From Variovorax sp. DXTD-1 (lineage in GTDB: Bacteria; Pseudomonadota; Gammaproteobacteria; Burkholderiales; Burkholderiaceae_C): a stretch of DNA of 64,000 nt. The notes below the pieces were generated by a model that saw nothing but the letters and a program-made list of their open reading frames with translations, was not told the DNA's origin and did not search any database. Position 1 is the first letter of the stretch. Each line of letters starts with the position of its first letter. Where the stretch lies: positions 1 to 64,000 of the forward strand of contig NZ_RWKH01000026.1 in NCBI RefSeq assembly GCF_003984625.1, given 5' to 3'. Of the stretch, positions 31,142 through 40,639 are shown piece after piece. The position numbers were made by a program, and so were the translations under genes.

Positions 31142-32955
31142 CATTGGGAAGTCTCTTCTGCCTCCCCGGGCGCAACCATCCGCTGCAGCAAGGGCTGGCG
31201 CTTCAACACCGCATCGCGCGGCCCGGCGTCGAGCACTCTGCCGGCTTCCATCACAACCACGGTGTCGAAGCGGTCGAGCAGGCTCAGCCGATGGATCGAT
31301 GCGACCACGCAGGCACGGGGGAATGCGTCGGCAATTCGCTCCAGCACGCGAGATTCGGTGCCGGCGTCCAGCGCGCTGGTGGGTTCGTCGAGCAGCAGCA
31401 GCGAGCTGCCCTGCGCCGCGAGCACGCCACGCGCCAGGCAGAGGCGTTGGCGCTGACCGCCCGAGAGGTTGAACCCGCGCTCGGACACGGGCGTGTCCAG
31501 GTCTCCGTTGGTCGCCTTGAGCACTTCGTCGAACGCGCTGGCGTGCAGCGCGGCGTGCAATGACTCATCGGTGAACGGCCGGCCGAACGAAAGGTTCTCG
31601 CGCACGCTGGCTTCGAACACTTCGGTTTCCTGTGGAATCAGTGTGGCGATGCGGCGCAGTTGCGTCCAATCCGACTGTTGCCCGTCGATGGCGAGCGTGC
31701 CTCCGTGCGGCGCGTACAGGCCTGCCAGCACGCGAAGCAAGGTGCTCTTGCCACCACCGCTCGGGCCGACCAGGGCGATGCGCTCCCCGCGCCGAAGGGT
31801 CAGCGCGACGGCCTTGAGTCCACCGCGTACTGGCTCTTCGTCGGCCACCGACGCCGGGCCGCGCAGCGCGTAGTTCCACTGCAATCCGTCGACCTGCAGC
31901 GTCGCCCACGCCGCATCGGGCGCGATGCGCTCGTGCTCGGGGACTTCATCGGGTGGTGTTTCTGCGGCGCTGCTCTTCGGCGCCTGCCAGATGGGCCCGG
32001 CGCTGCTGTAGTCGGTGTGCATGCGCGCAAAGAACGAGAAGTTGGCGGCAACCGATGTCACCACGCCAGCCGCCTGCTGTGCGTACTGGTAGATCATGAA
32101 CACCGCGCCCAGCATCACCGCCTGCCCTGGGGTACGTGCCTGCCACACATAGATCACCACAAGGCCCCAGGTCAGCGCCAGGCCCATCAGGTCGACGGCA
32201 AACCACTTGCCTTCATTCAACACGACGGTGCGCTTGAGCGGCAGCGAGATCGCCGCCATGCGGCGGCGCAACAGCAGGCGCGAGGCGCCCTGCAGGCGCA
32301 GCCCGATGACGGTCGAGGCATTGCCCAGAAAGTCGAGCAGGGCGGACACATAGCGCCGGTCGGCGTCGTTCTCGGCGCGGGCCAGGCGCATCAGCGCCTT
32401 GTCGATCTGCAGGATGACGATGGCGACGAGCACATAGCCGCCCAAGGCGGTGAGCCCGCTGGTGCGCGAGAGCAGCGCGAGGGCGACCAGCGGCCCGACG
32501 AAGTTGACGGCGTTCGTGAGCCAGATGAACTGGTTCTGCGCAAAATCCGACAGCGCCCGGCTGGCCTGGTGCACGCGATGCTGCAGCTCACCCGAATGGT
32601 GGCTGTCGTGCCAGACCAGCGGCGCGGCGGCAATGCGGGCATAGAGCCGGTCGGCCAGCGCCTCGCGCACCGTCACGCCCACGTTGCGCTCGAGGATGCG
32701 GCCCGGCCCGTGCAGGGCCCACGCGCCGATGTAGACGCCGGCCAGCGTGGCAATCCAGCGGCCGGCTGCGCCGAATTCGTTGCGCTGCAGCGCGTTGATC
32801 GCCTGGCCCGCCAGATAGGGCAGGGTGAGCCGGATCAGCTGTGAAACGCCGAGCAGCGCAGTGGCGCCCACCAACTGCCCGCGGGCACCCGCGGCAAAGT
32901 GCCAGAGCGCTGCATAGAGTTCGCGGATTGCGTTGCCGGGGTTCGTTGTCTTCAT
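31141..32955 (-). CDS. ABC exporter (fused TM and ATPase domains)
   Basis: The 604-residue half-transporter has a type I exporter membrane domain of six helices (~30-330) and an ATPase domain with Walker A GPSGGGKST, signature LSGGQRQR, Walker B LLLLDEPTSALD and the switch His (VVASIHRLS). An insert between the domains carries a Pro-rich linker. It should dimerise and expel a lipid, peptide or drug; the substrate is unknown. ATG 32955 gives a normal start; the frame extends upstream without coding character. It diverges from a lipoprotein gene. Confidence 0.88.
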   Translation of the reverse strand: MKTTNPGNAIRELYAALWHFAAGARGQLVGATALLGVSQLIRLTLPYLAGQAINALQRNEFGAAGRWIATLAGVYIGAWALHGPGRILERNVGVTVREALADRLYARIAAAPLVWHDSHHSGELQHRVHQASRALSDFAQNQFIWLTNAVNFVGPLVALALLSRTSGLTALGGYVLVAIVILQIDKALMRLARAENDADRRYVSALLDFLGNASTVIGLRLQGASRLLLRRRMAAISLPLKRTVVLNEGKWFAVDLMGLALTWGLVVIYVWQARTPGQAVMLGAVFMIYQYAQQAAGVVTSVAANFSFFARMHTDYSSAGPIWQAPKSSAAETPPDEVPEHERIAPDAAWATLQVDGLQWNYALRGPASVADEEPVRGGLKAVALTLRRGERIALVGPSGGGKSTLLRVLAGLYAPHGGTLAIDGQQSDWTQLRRIATLIPQETEVFEASVRENLSFGRPFTDESLHAALHASAFDEVLKATNGDLDTPVSERGFNLSGGQRQRLCLARGVLAAQGSSLLLLDEPTSALDAGTESRVLERIADAFPRACVVASIHRLSLLDRFDTVVVMEAGRVLDAGPRDAVLKRQPLLQRMVAPGEAEETSQ

Positions 32956-33183
32956 GCGTGGCGCCGCTTCCTTCAAGAGGCCTGTCGGTTCGTGCTGGCA
33001 TATCGTGGCACGGCTGAAAGCGCCATGAAGCGCGCCGAGCAAAAGGTTTTCCAAAGTATTCAAATTCGCTGCGTCGCCACTTGCGAGCGGGCGCATTGAT
33101 CTGCCTAGATCAGAAACGAGCGTAAATAAATATCGTCCAACCACCCGAGCCGTAGCAGCTTTGCGACAAAACTGTGGCAAAAG

Positions 33184-33201
33184 TAACCATCTGTATGGTT
33201 A
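33184..33201. promoter_or_regulatory. Palindromic operator candidate
   Basis: TAACCAT-CTGT-ATGGTTA is a perfect 7-bp inverted repeat in the divergent region, 39 bp before the lipoprotein start. The form is typical of a TetR-type operator, but no regulator gene is adjacent. Confidence 0.45.
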
Positions 33202-33240
33202 AATCGCCCGAACTATCGCGAAGAGGACGAGGGAATCTCC

Positions 33241-33909
33241 ATGAAGCTGCTGCTGAGCGTCGTGTGCGCCGTTGTTGCATTGGCCGGGTGCGTCAGCACG
33301 CCGCCGACACCGACGGCGCCTGGAACAGGGTCGGGGCTTTCCTATGTGCCCATGGTGGCCATGCAAGGCGTCGACAAGGCCCGGTACGACAGCGACGTGG
33401 CCGATTGCCGCACCGCGGCGACCCGCATCACTGCACGCAGCGAAACGGGCGACGCCATGTGGCTGGCGCTGGGCCTGGGCCTGATCACCGTGCACGGCCA
33501 GGGCATCGTCGCCGCTGCAGCTCAAGGGGGCATCGCGGCCGCCATCATCGACATGTCGTACCGCCCTGATGCGGAGGTGATCGCCGAGCACCAGCAGACG
33601 GCCATCGTGCACTGCATGGCAAAGCGCGGCTACCGCAATCTCGACCCGAACGTGCGCGACACGTTCTACGGCCATTCCTTCAATCCCGAAGTTGTGCTGG
33701 CGCCGCGCCGCACCGGCGTGGACACCTACAACGCCGAAGTCGTCGCCAAGGCCAGGCAGTGCAGCATCCAGCCGCGGGCAGAGCTGACTGCAAAGGGCCC
33801 GGGCTACGAGGCGTACAGCGTGCCGTGCTCGAACGGCGCGCCGTTGGCCGTGCGCTGCGAATTCGGCAAGTGCCGCGCGCTAAGCCAGTCGGCCGTTCGC
33901 AGGTCCTGA
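33241..33909 (+). CDS. Lipoprotein with glycine-zipper-like segment
   Basis: The 222-residue lipoprotein has an LAGC lipobox (Cys17). A helical Gly/Ala-rich segment GLGLITVHGQGIVAAAAQGGIAAAI recalls the glycine-zipper of Slp/YMGG-type envelope proteins. Several Cys in the C-terminal half may form disulfides. It has a good ribosome-binding site (GAGGGA). The precise function is unknown. A perfect palindrome lies just upstream. Confidence 0.7.
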   Translation: MKLLLSVVCAVVALAGCVSTPPTPTAPGTGSGLSYVPMVAMQGVDKARYDSDVADCRTAATRITARSETGDAMWLALGLGLITVHGQGIVAAAAQGGIAAAIIDMSYRPDAEVIAEHQQTAIVHCMAKRGYRNLDPNVRDTFYGHSFNPEVVLAPRRTGVDTYNAEVVAKARQCSIQPRAELTAKGPGYEAYSVPCSNGAPLAVRCEFGKCRALSQSAVRRS

Positions 33910-33957
33910 CTCCCGAGGATGCCGGCGCCGCGTGCGCCGACGACCTGCGCCCGCCGA

Positions 33958-34764
33958 TCACTTGATGATCATTCCCTTCAGCGCCGGATCCGCGGGCGGC
34001 GCCTTGAGCTTCATTTCGCGCAGGGTCTTCATGAGCAGCTTGGCAATCATGAGATTGCGGTGCCGCTTGTGGTTGGCAGGTATCACGTACCAGGGCGCGT
34101 GTTCCGTCGAAGTGGCGCGCAGCGCCTTGTCGTAGGCCTGCTGGTAGGCGCTCCACTTGGTGCGCACCTCGAGGTCGCCCATGCTGAACTTCCATTGCTT
34201 GCCGGGCGTATCGATACGGGCCTGGAGCCGTTCGCGCTGTTCGTCCTTGTCGATGTGCAGCATGCACTTGACGACGACCGTGCCCGTTTCAACCAGCAGG
34301 CGCTCGAAATCATTGATCTGCGCATAGCGCCGCCTGGTCTCGGCCTTGTCGATCCAGCCTTCGACCGCCGGCACCAGAACGTCTTCGTAATGGCTGCGGT
34401 TCCATACCGCGATTTCTCCCGTGCGCGGCACGACCGCGTGGCAGCGCCAGAGGTAGTCGCGCGCGCGTTCATCGTCGCTGGGCGCCTTGAAGGCCGTCAC
34501 GCGAACGCCCAGCGGCGAGGTGCGTGAAAAGACCCAGCGCACCGTGCCGTCCTTGCCGCTGGTGTCCATGCCTTGCAGCACCAGCAGAACCTTGCGGCGG
34601 CCTTCGGCATGCAGCAGGTCCTGCATTTCGTCGAGTTCGCCCGCCAGCTCGTCTATTTCGGCGATTTGCGCGGCTTCGTTGCCCTCGAGAAACGGCGTTT
34701 CGCCGGGACTCACCTGCGAGAGTTGGAAACTGCTGCCGACGCGGTATTTTTTAAGGCTGGCCAT
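33958..34764 (-). CDS. ppk2: Polyphosphate kinase 2 family protein
   Basis: The 268-residue enzyme transfers phosphate between polyphosphate and nucleotides. It has Walker A GMDTSGKDG at 65-73, the lid-region RTSPLGVRVTAFKAPS and the Walker B-like EIAVWNRSHYEDVL. Length and sequence fit the single-domain PPK2 class that can phosphorylate both NMPs and NDPs (class III), though class needs testing. It lies 45 bp after hslR and probably shares transcription with tctDE-hslR. Confidence 0.92.
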   Translation of the reverse strand: MASLKKYRVGSSFQLSQVSPGETPFLEGNEAAQIAEIDELAGELDEMQDLLHAEGRRKVLLVLQGMDTSGKDGTVRWVFSRTSPLGVRVTAFKAPSDDERARDYLWRCHAVVPRTGEIAVWNRSHYEDVLVPAVEGWIDKAETRRRYAQINDFERLLVETGTVVVKCMLHIDKDEQRERLQARIDTPGKQWKFSMGDLEVRTKWSAYQQAYDKALRATSTEHAPWYVIPANHKRHRNLMIAKLLMKTLREMKLKAPPADPALKGMIIK

Positions 34765-34809
34765 GAACCGGAGCTCCGTGCAAAAACACGCAGCGTACGC
34801 GATCGGCGG

Positions 34810-35244
34810 TCAGCGGTCGGACTCATCCGGATCGATGGACGCGCTCCAGCGGTTGTCCCAGTCGGCGTGCCGCGCCGCGCCGTCGAGCTCCCGGCGGTCG
34901 CGCTTGGTCGGCCGGCCCTGCTCGATGGCCAGTGCCGGCTCGCTGCCCATGCGGCGCTGTTCGCGCGCGGCGGCCTGCGCGGCAATGCTCTCCGCCGTCT
35001 CTTCATAGAGCTGCTGCGCCACTGGCGCTGGCCCGCGCTGACCGCTCAGGCCGCGCACCAGCACAGTCCGCGTGACGGCGCCCAGGCGAATGGCCACGGT
35101 GTCGCCCGCCTTGACCTCGCGGGACGCCTTGGCGACGTCGCCATTCACCTGCACCCGGTTCTTGCCGATCTCTTCCGCGGCCAGCGACCGCGTCTTGAAG
35201 AAGCGGGCGGCCCAAAGCCATTTGTCGATGCGCAAGCGATCCAT
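34810..35244 (-). CDS. hslR: S4-domain RNA-binding protein (Hsp15 family)
   Basis: The 144-residue protein begins with an S4 RNA-binding domain (MDRLRIDKWLWAARFFKTRSLA...KNRVQVNGDVAKASREVKAGDTVAI) followed by a charged tail. Hsp15 binds stalled 50S subunits carrying nascent chains. It starts 2 bp after the stop of tctE, an unexpectedly tight link to an unrelated sensor kinase. Confidence 0.9.
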   Translation of the reverse strand: MDRLRIDKWLWAARFFKTRSLAAEEIGKNRVQVNGDVAKASREVKAGDTVAIRLGAVTRTVLVRGLSGQRGPAPVAQQLYEETAESIAAQAAAREQRRMGSEPALAIEQGRPTKRDRRELDGAARHADWDNRWSASIDPDESDR

Positions 35245-35246
35245 AT

Positions 35247-36668
35247 TCAGGAATTGTGGTGGTAGACAGGGAGCCGCACGACAGCGTCGAGCCCGACCAC
35301 CTGTGCGGAATTTTCCTGCACGCCGCGGTTGTCGAGGTTGATGCGCCCGCCGAGCGCCAGCACGATTTCGCGGCAGATGGCCAGGCCCAGCCCGGAGCCG
35401 CTGCCGGTGTCGCCGGCGGAAAAGGGCGCAAACAGGCGCTGGCGAAGCTCGGCTGAAATGCCGGGGCCTTCGTCGCGCACCGTCAGCACTGCTTCGCCGC
35501 CGGTGGACTGAACCATGACCGACAAGGCGCCGCCCCGGGGGCTCTGCTTGATGGCGTTGTGCAGCAGGTTGCGTGTGAGCTCCTGCAGCATCCAGCGGTG
35601 TGCGCGCACCGTCACGGGCTGGTCCACGGCCAGTTCGAAGTCCAGCGCCTTGTCTGCGATGAGCGGCGAGAGGTCCAGCGCAATCTGCCGCACCACTTCG
35701 CCGAGCTCGAGAGGAACCGACTCCGGCTGTTGGCGCAATTGCTCCACCTTGGCGAGCGAAAGCATCTGGTTGGCGAGCGTCGTGGCGCGCTCCACGGTCT
35801 GGCTGATCTCCCTCAGCGCCTGTTCGGGCGCCACGTCGCCGCGCCGTGCCGATTGCACCTGCGCCTTCAGTACCGCCAGCGGCGTGCGCAACTGATGAGC
35901 GCTGTCGCGCACAAAGCGCTTCTGGTGGTCGAGCAAGCGCTGCAGCCGGCCCATGACCTCGGTGGTGGCGTCGACCAGCGGGCGCAGTTCTCGCGGCGCA
36001 TCGGGCGCATCGATGGGCGAGAGGTCGTCGGCCGCCCGTTTCTCAATGGCCTCGCCGAGCTCGCGCACAGGCCGCGTGGCGCGCTGCACCACAAGCACGG
36101 TGACCAGCGCGGTCACGCCCATCAGCAGCAACTGGCGCCACAGCATGTCGGTAAGCAGCTTGCGCACCAGCGTCTCGCGCAGCTCGAGGGTCTCGGCCAC
36201 CTGCACCACGGCCATGCCGCGGCCCTTGGCGCTGGCAACGGGTTGCAGCAACACGGCCACGCGCACCGGCTGGCCGCGAAAGCGCGCGTCGTAGAAGTCG
36301 ACCAGCGCCGAATAGGCCCCGCGGTCAGGAATCTGGCCGCGCCAGAACGGCAGTTCGGCAAAGCCCGAAACCATTTCCCCGTCGAGCGCGGAAACCCGGT
36401 AGAAAAGCCGGCTGCGGTTGTCGGCCTCGAAGGCTTCGAGCGCGGAATAGGGAACGATGGCGCGCAGTCGCGCCGCTTCGTCGTAGCCTTCCACGTCGAG
36501 CTGCTCGCCAATGGTCTTGGCCGAGGCGAGCAGGGTGCGGTCGTAGGCCGTGGTGGCCGCGGCCAGGCTCTGCCGGTACAGGCTCACGCTGTTGATCACG
36601 ATGAACAGCGCCACCGGCGCGAGAATGCCGAACAGCAGCCTCGCGCGCAGCGACAAGGCCTTCTTCAT
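35247..36668 (-). CDS. tctE: Sensor histidine kinase TctE
   Basis: The 473-residue protein has an N-terminal membrane helix (~10-30), a periplasmic sensor domain of the 2CSK-N type, a second helix (~175-195), a HAMP-like region, H-box RDSAHQLRTPLAVLKAQVQSA with His258, N-box LLHNAIKQSPRG and G-boxes DEGPGI and GSGLGLAI. It should sense a tricarboxylate in the periplasm and phosphorylate TctD. Its ATG overlaps the tctD stop by 4 nt. It diverges with tctD from the tctCBA transporter. Confidence 0.93.
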   Translation of the reverse strand: MKKALSLRARLLFGILAPVALFIVINSVSLYRQSLAAATTAYDRTLLASAKTIGEQLDVEGYDEAARLRAIVPYSALEAFEADNRSRLFYRVSALDGEMVSGFAELPFWRGQIPDRGAYSALVDFYDARFRGQPVRVAVLLQPVASAKGRGMAVVQVAETLELRETLVRKLLTDMLWRQLLLMGVTALVTVLVVQRATRPVRELGEAIEKRAADDLSPIDAPDAPRELRPLVDATTEVMGRLQRLLDHQKRFVRDSAHQLRTPLAVLKAQVQSARRGDVAPEQALREISQTVERATTLANQMLSLAKVEQLRQQPESVPLELGEVVRQIALDLSPLIADKALDFELAVDQPVTVRAHRWMLQELTRNLLHNAIKQSPRGGALSVMVQSTGGEAVLTVRDEGPGISAELRQRLFAPFSAGDTGSGSGLGLAICREIVLALGGRINLDNRGVQENSAQVVGLDAVVRLPVYHHNS

Positions 36669-37345
36669 GGTTCGGCGCGCAGCAGGTAGCCCAGTCCGCG
36701 CAGCGTCATCAGCGCCGCGCCGGTGCCCGCCAGCTTTTTGCGAAGTCGATACACCACCACTTCCACGGCTTCGTACTGCACATCGGTTTCGCCGGGGAAC
36801 ACCAGTTCGAACAGGCGCTCCTTGCTCACGGCGTGGCCCGGCTTCATCATCAGTGCCTTGAGCAGCGCCAGCTCGCGCGGCGTCAGTTCCAGGATCCCGC
36901 CGCGGTGGTAGACCGCGCCGCTTTCGGGCTCGAAGCGCAGGCCGCCCACCTCCTGGGGGTTCAGGCCAACGTCGGGGCCGGCATTCTGGTGGCGCCGGCG
37001 CAGCGCCCGGATGCGCGCTTCGAGTTCGTCGAGGTCGAAGGGCTTGGGCAGGTAGTCGTCGGCCCCGGCATTCAGGCCCATGATGCGGTCGCCCACGGTG
37101 CCGCGGGCGGTCAGCAGCAGCACGGGCGTGCGCAGCCCTGCAGCGCGGGCCTGGGCCAGCACCTGGAGGCCGTCCAGGTTGGGCAGGCTCAGGTCGAGCG
37201 CCACCACATCGGGCTCCAGCTCGCGCCATTGCTCGACGGCCAGGGCGCCGTCGCCGCAGATGCGCACGTCGATCTTGCTGCGGGCGAGGGCGCGCTGCAG
37301 GGTGACCTGCATCGAGGGATCGTCTTCGACCAGCAGCAGCTTCAT
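36665..37345 (-). CDS. tctD: Response regulator TctD (OmpR/PhoB family)
   Basis: The 226-residue regulator has a receiver domain (LLLVEDDPSM, Asp51 in ALDLSLPN, Lys in LPKPFDLDELEARI) and a winged-helix output domain (LTPRELALLKALM...VYRLRKKL...LRGLGYLL). It probably activates tctCBA, which starts 131 bp away on the other strand. ATG 37345 is chosen because it begins the conserved MKLLLVEDD. Confidence 0.95.
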   Translation of the reverse strand: MKLLLVEDDPSMQVTLQRALARSKIDVRICGDGALAVEQWRELEPDVVALDLSLPNLDGLQVLAQARAAGLRTPVLLLTARGTVGDRIMGLNAGADDYLPKPFDLDELEARIRALRRRHQNAGPDVGLNPQEVGGLRFEPESGAVYHRGGILELTPRELALLKALMMKPGHAVSKERLFELVFPGETDVQYEAVEVVVYRLRKKLAGTGAALMTLRGLGYLLRAEP

Positions 37346-37476
37346 GGGGGGTGTGTGGCGGGGGAATGGTACTTCGGTGTTTTCCCCAGTCCGGCGGACA
37401 GCCAACTGACAGCGGGGCGGCGCATGATAGCGGCTCAGGTCCAAGTCAGGTTTTCTTTAGTTCTCAGGAGACAACG

Positions 37477-38439
37477 ATGCGTCGCGACACCTTTTTGAAG
37501 TCATTGGCCGCGCTGGCCGCCGCCGGGGCCCTGCCGTTGTCGGCGCGCGCCGCTGCCAACGTCAAGATGATGATTCCAGCCAACCCGGGCGGTGGCTGGG
37601 ACACCACGGGCCGCGCGCTGGGCAAGGCACTGACCGACGCCAAGCTGGCCGACACGGTCACCTATGACAACAAGGGCGGCGCCGCCGGGGCCCTGGGCCT
37701 GGCCCAGTTCGTGAACGGCTCCAAGGGCGACCCGAACGCGCTCATGGTGATGGGCTCCGTCATGCTCGGCGGCATCATCACCGGCAAGCCGCCGGTCAAC
37801 CTGTCGCAAGCCACGCCGCTGGTCCGCACCACCACCGAATACAACGTGTTCGTGCTGCCGGCCAACTCGCCCTTCAAGACCATGAAGGACGTGGTCGAGC
37901 AGCTCAAGAAAGACCCGGGCAGCGTGAAGTGGGGCGGCGGTTCGCGCGGCTCGACCGAGCACATTGCAGCGGCCATGATCGCGCAGAAGGTCGGCGCCGA
38001 TCCGTCCAAGATCAACTACGTGGCCTTCCGCGGAGGCGGTGAGGCCACCGCTGCCATCCTGGGCGGCAACGTCACCGTGGGCGGCAGCGGCTACAGCGAA
38101 TTCGCCGAGTACATTGCCGCCGGCAAGATGAGGGCCATTGCCGTCACCTCCGCCCAGCGCCTGCCGGGCATCAACGTGCCCACGCTCAAGGAGCAGGGCA
38201 TCGACGTCGAAATCGGCAACTGGCGCGGCGTGTATGGCGCCCCCGGCATTACCGCCGAACAGCGCAAGGCGCTGACCGACATGGTGCTGGCCGCCCTCAA
38301 GAGCCCGTCGTGGGCCGAGTCGCTCAAGAAGAACGACTGGACGCCGGCCGTGCTGTCGGGCGAGGCTTTCGCCAAGTTCGTCGACGACGACTTCGCCAGC
38401 CTGCGCGCCATCATGGCCAAGTCCGGAATGATCTGAATT
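37477..38439 (+). CDS. tctC: Tripartite tricarboxylate transporter solute-binding protein TctC
   Basis: The 320-residue protein has a Tat-like/Sec signal peptide (RRDTFLKSLAALAAAGALPLSARA). It is followed by the TctC/Bug fold, with MIPANPGGGWDTTGRALG near the N-terminus and the GGSRGSTEH loop that contacts the ligand carboxylate. It captures tricarboxylates or related carboxylates in the periplasm and hands them to TctAB. AGGAG precedes ATG 37477. First gene of tctCBA. Confidence 0.95.
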
Positions 38440-38441
38440 TA

Positions 38442-38513
38442 GCTCGCCCCCAGTCTTCGCGCACTTCGGAGATTGGGGGCTCTTTCGATAGTGGGGCCCT
38501 TCAACGGGCCCCA
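38442..38513. repeat. Intercistronic hairpins with a dispersed repeat
   Basis: GCCCCCAGTC pairs with GATTGGGGGC (38446-38477 region) and GGGGCCC (38493-38499) with GGGCCCC (38506-38512). The segment CTCGCCCCCAGTCT.CGCGCACTTCG is nearly identical to one at 50648-50673, so part of it is a dispersed element. It sits between tctC and tctB, where stem-loops could favour extra binding protein over membrane subunits. Confidence 0.7.
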
Positions 38514-38540
38514 TTCCTTTCCCTGACTGTGGGAGAAAAA

Positions 38541-39077
38541 ATGACAACTCCAGAATCCTCGGTCTCGCCGCAACCCGCGGCCACGTGGCCGCAAACCCTG
38601 GTCGGGGCGGGTGTGCTGCTGACCGGCCTGGCGCTGGGTTTCGGCGCAATCGGCATTTCTTCAGAAGCCGGCTACGGCGGCGTCGGCCCCAATTTTCTGC
38701 CTTGGCTGGTGTCGGGCGTGCTCACCTTGTGCGGCGCCTGGATTCTCTGGGAAGCACGCACCGGCGGCTTTCGTGAACTCGACGCACCCTCGGGCGCCGA
38801 GCATGCTTACTGGCCGGGTTTCGTCTGGGTATCGGCCGGCCTGCTGCTCAACGCAGCGCTGATCACCACGCTCGGCTTCATCCTGAGTTGCATGCTGTGC
38901 TACCTGCTCGCCGTGCAGGGCCTGCGCCGCGCGAGCGGCCAGCCTTCGGCCAGCTCGCCGCGCACCTGGTCCATCGATCTGCTGACGGGCGCGCTCATCT
39001 CGGCCCCCGTGTTCTGGATGTTCACCAAGTTCCTGGCCATCAATCTGCCGGGCCTCACGACCACAGGCTGGCTCTGA
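38541..39077 (+). CDS. tctB: Tripartite tricarboxylate transporter small membrane subunit TctB
   Basis: The 178-residue protein with four hydrophobic helices fits the small, poorly conserved TctB subunit; start, GGGAG ribosome-binding site and position between tctC and tctA support the call. The stop is 1 nt before the tctA ATG, so translation is coupled. Confidence 0.93.
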   Translation: MTTPESSVSPQPAATWPQTLVGAGVLLTGLALGFGAIGISSEAGYGGVGPNFLPWLVSGVLTLCGAWILWEARTGGFRELDAPSGAEHAYWPGFVWVSAGLLLNAALITTLGFILSCMLCYLLAVQGLRRASGQPSASSPRTWSIDLLTGALISAPVFWMFTKFLAINLPGLTTTGWL

Positions 39078-39078
39078 C

Positions 39079-40596
39079 ATGGAAATCTTCAACGCACTCA
39101 TGGCGGGTTTCGCCGCGGCGATCACTCCCGTCAATCTGCTCTGGTGTCTGGTGGGCTGTGCATTGGGCACAGCCGTCGGCGTGCTGCCTGGCATCGGCCC
39201 GGCCGTTGCGGTGGCCATGCTGCTGCCCATTACCGGCAAGGTCGACATCACGGCCTCGATGATCTTCTTCTCGGGCATCTACTACGGCGCCATGTACGGC
39301 GGCTCGACCACGTCGATCCTGCTCAACACGCCGGGTGAAACGGCCAGCATGGTCACCGCGATGGAAGGCAACAAGATGGCCAAGAGCGGCCGTGCGGGCG
39401 CTGCGCTTGCCACCGCCGCCATCGGCTCCTTCGTGGCCGGCACCATCGCCACCGTCATCGTCACTTTGTTTGCGCCGTTTGTCGCCGAGTTCGCGGTCAA
39501 GCTCGGCCCGCCCGAGTATTTCCTGCTGATGCTGCTGGCCTTCACCACGGTGAGTGCGGTGCTCGGCAAGAGCACGCTGCGCGGCATGACAGCGCTGTTC
39601 GTCGGATTGGCGGCGGGCTGCATCGGCCTCGACCAGATCTCGGGCCAGGGCCGCTACACCGGCGGCGTTCCCGAACTGCTCGACGGCATCGAGATCGTGC
39701 TCGTGGCAGTGGGCCTCTTCGCGGTGGCCGAGGTGCTGTATGCCGTGCTTTACGAGGGCAGGGTGGTCGAGGGCCAGAACAAGCTGACCCGCGTGCACAT
39801 GACAGCGCGCGACTGGAAGCGTTCGATTCCCGCATGGCTGCGCGGCACCGCCATCGGCACGCCGTTCGGCTGCATTCCGGCCGGCGGCACCGAGATTCCG
39901 ACGTTCCTGAGCTACGCGACGGAAAAGAAGCTGGCCAAGGACGCGGACGCGAAGGCCGAGTTCGGCACCAAGGGCGCCATCGAAGGCGTGGCCGGCCCCG
40001 AAGCCGCCAACAACGCCACGGTGACCGCGGCGTTGATTCCGCTGCTCACGTTGGGCATTCCGACGTCGAACACCACGGCCATCTTGCTCGGCGCATTCCA
40101 GAACTACGGCATTCAGCCTGGGCCGCAGTTGTTTACGACCTCCGCCGCATTGGTCTGGGCGCTGATCGCCTCGCTCTACATCGGCAACGTGATGCTGCTG
40201 GTGCTGAACCTGCCGATGGTCGGCCTGTGGGTCAAGCTGCTGAAGATTCCCAAGCCGCAGCTCTACGCGGGCATCCTGATCTTCGCAACGGTGGGTGCCT
40301 ACGGCATGCGCCAGAGCGCGTTCGACCTGTTCCTGCTCTACGGCATCGGCCTGCTCGGCGTGGTGATGCGCCGCTTCGACTTTCCAACCGCTCCGGTGGT
40401 GGTTGGCATGATCCTCGGGCCGCTTGCGGAAGCGCAGTTGCGCAATGCCATGTCGATTGGCGAAGGCAGCGCTTCGGTGTTCTTTCAGCGGCCGATGTCG
40501 ATCACGCTGGTGGTCATCATCGTGGCGGTGCTGGTGTTGCCGCGCGTTGCCAAGCGGATGAGCGATCGAAAGCTGGCACGGTTGGCGGCCCAGTAA
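39079..40596 (+). CDS. tctA: Tripartite tricarboxylate transporter large membrane subunit TctA
   Basis: The 505-residue protein with about twelve helices is the cation-coupled permease. Diagnostic segments are GVLPGIGPAVAVAMLLPIT, YGGSTTSILLNTPGE, CIPAGGTEIPTFLSYATEKKL and LLTLGIPTSNTTAILLGAF. It imports citrate-like substrates delivered by TctC. A large inverted repeat follows the gene. Confidence 0.97.
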   Translation: MEIFNALMAGFAAAITPVNLLWCLVGCALGTAVGVLPGIGPAVAVAMLLPITGKVDITASMIFFSGIYYGAMYGGSTTSILLNTPGETASMVTAMEGNKMAKSGRAGAALATAAIGSFVAGTIATVIVTLFAPFVAEFAVKLGPPEYFLLMLLAFTTVSAVLGKSTLRGMTALFVGLAAGCIGLDQISGQGRYTGGVPELLDGIEIVLVAVGLFAVAEVLYAVLYEGRVVEGQNKLTRVHMTARDWKRSIPAWLRGTAIGTPFGCIPAGGTEIPTFLSYATEKKLAKDADAKAEFGTKGAIEGVAGPEAANNATVTAALIPLLTLGIPTSNTTAILLGAFQNYGIQPGPQLFTTSAALVWALIASLYIGNVMLLVLNLPMVGLWVKLLKIPKPQLYAGILIFATVGAYGMRQSAFDLFLLYGIGLLGVVMRRFDFPTAPVVVGMILGPLAEAQLRNAMSIGEGSASVFFQRPMSITLVVIIVAVLVLPRVAKRMSDRKLARLAAQ

Positions 40597-40639
40597 TTTT
40601 TCTCGGGCGCGGGGGCGTGAATAGTCCCCGTGGCGCTTC

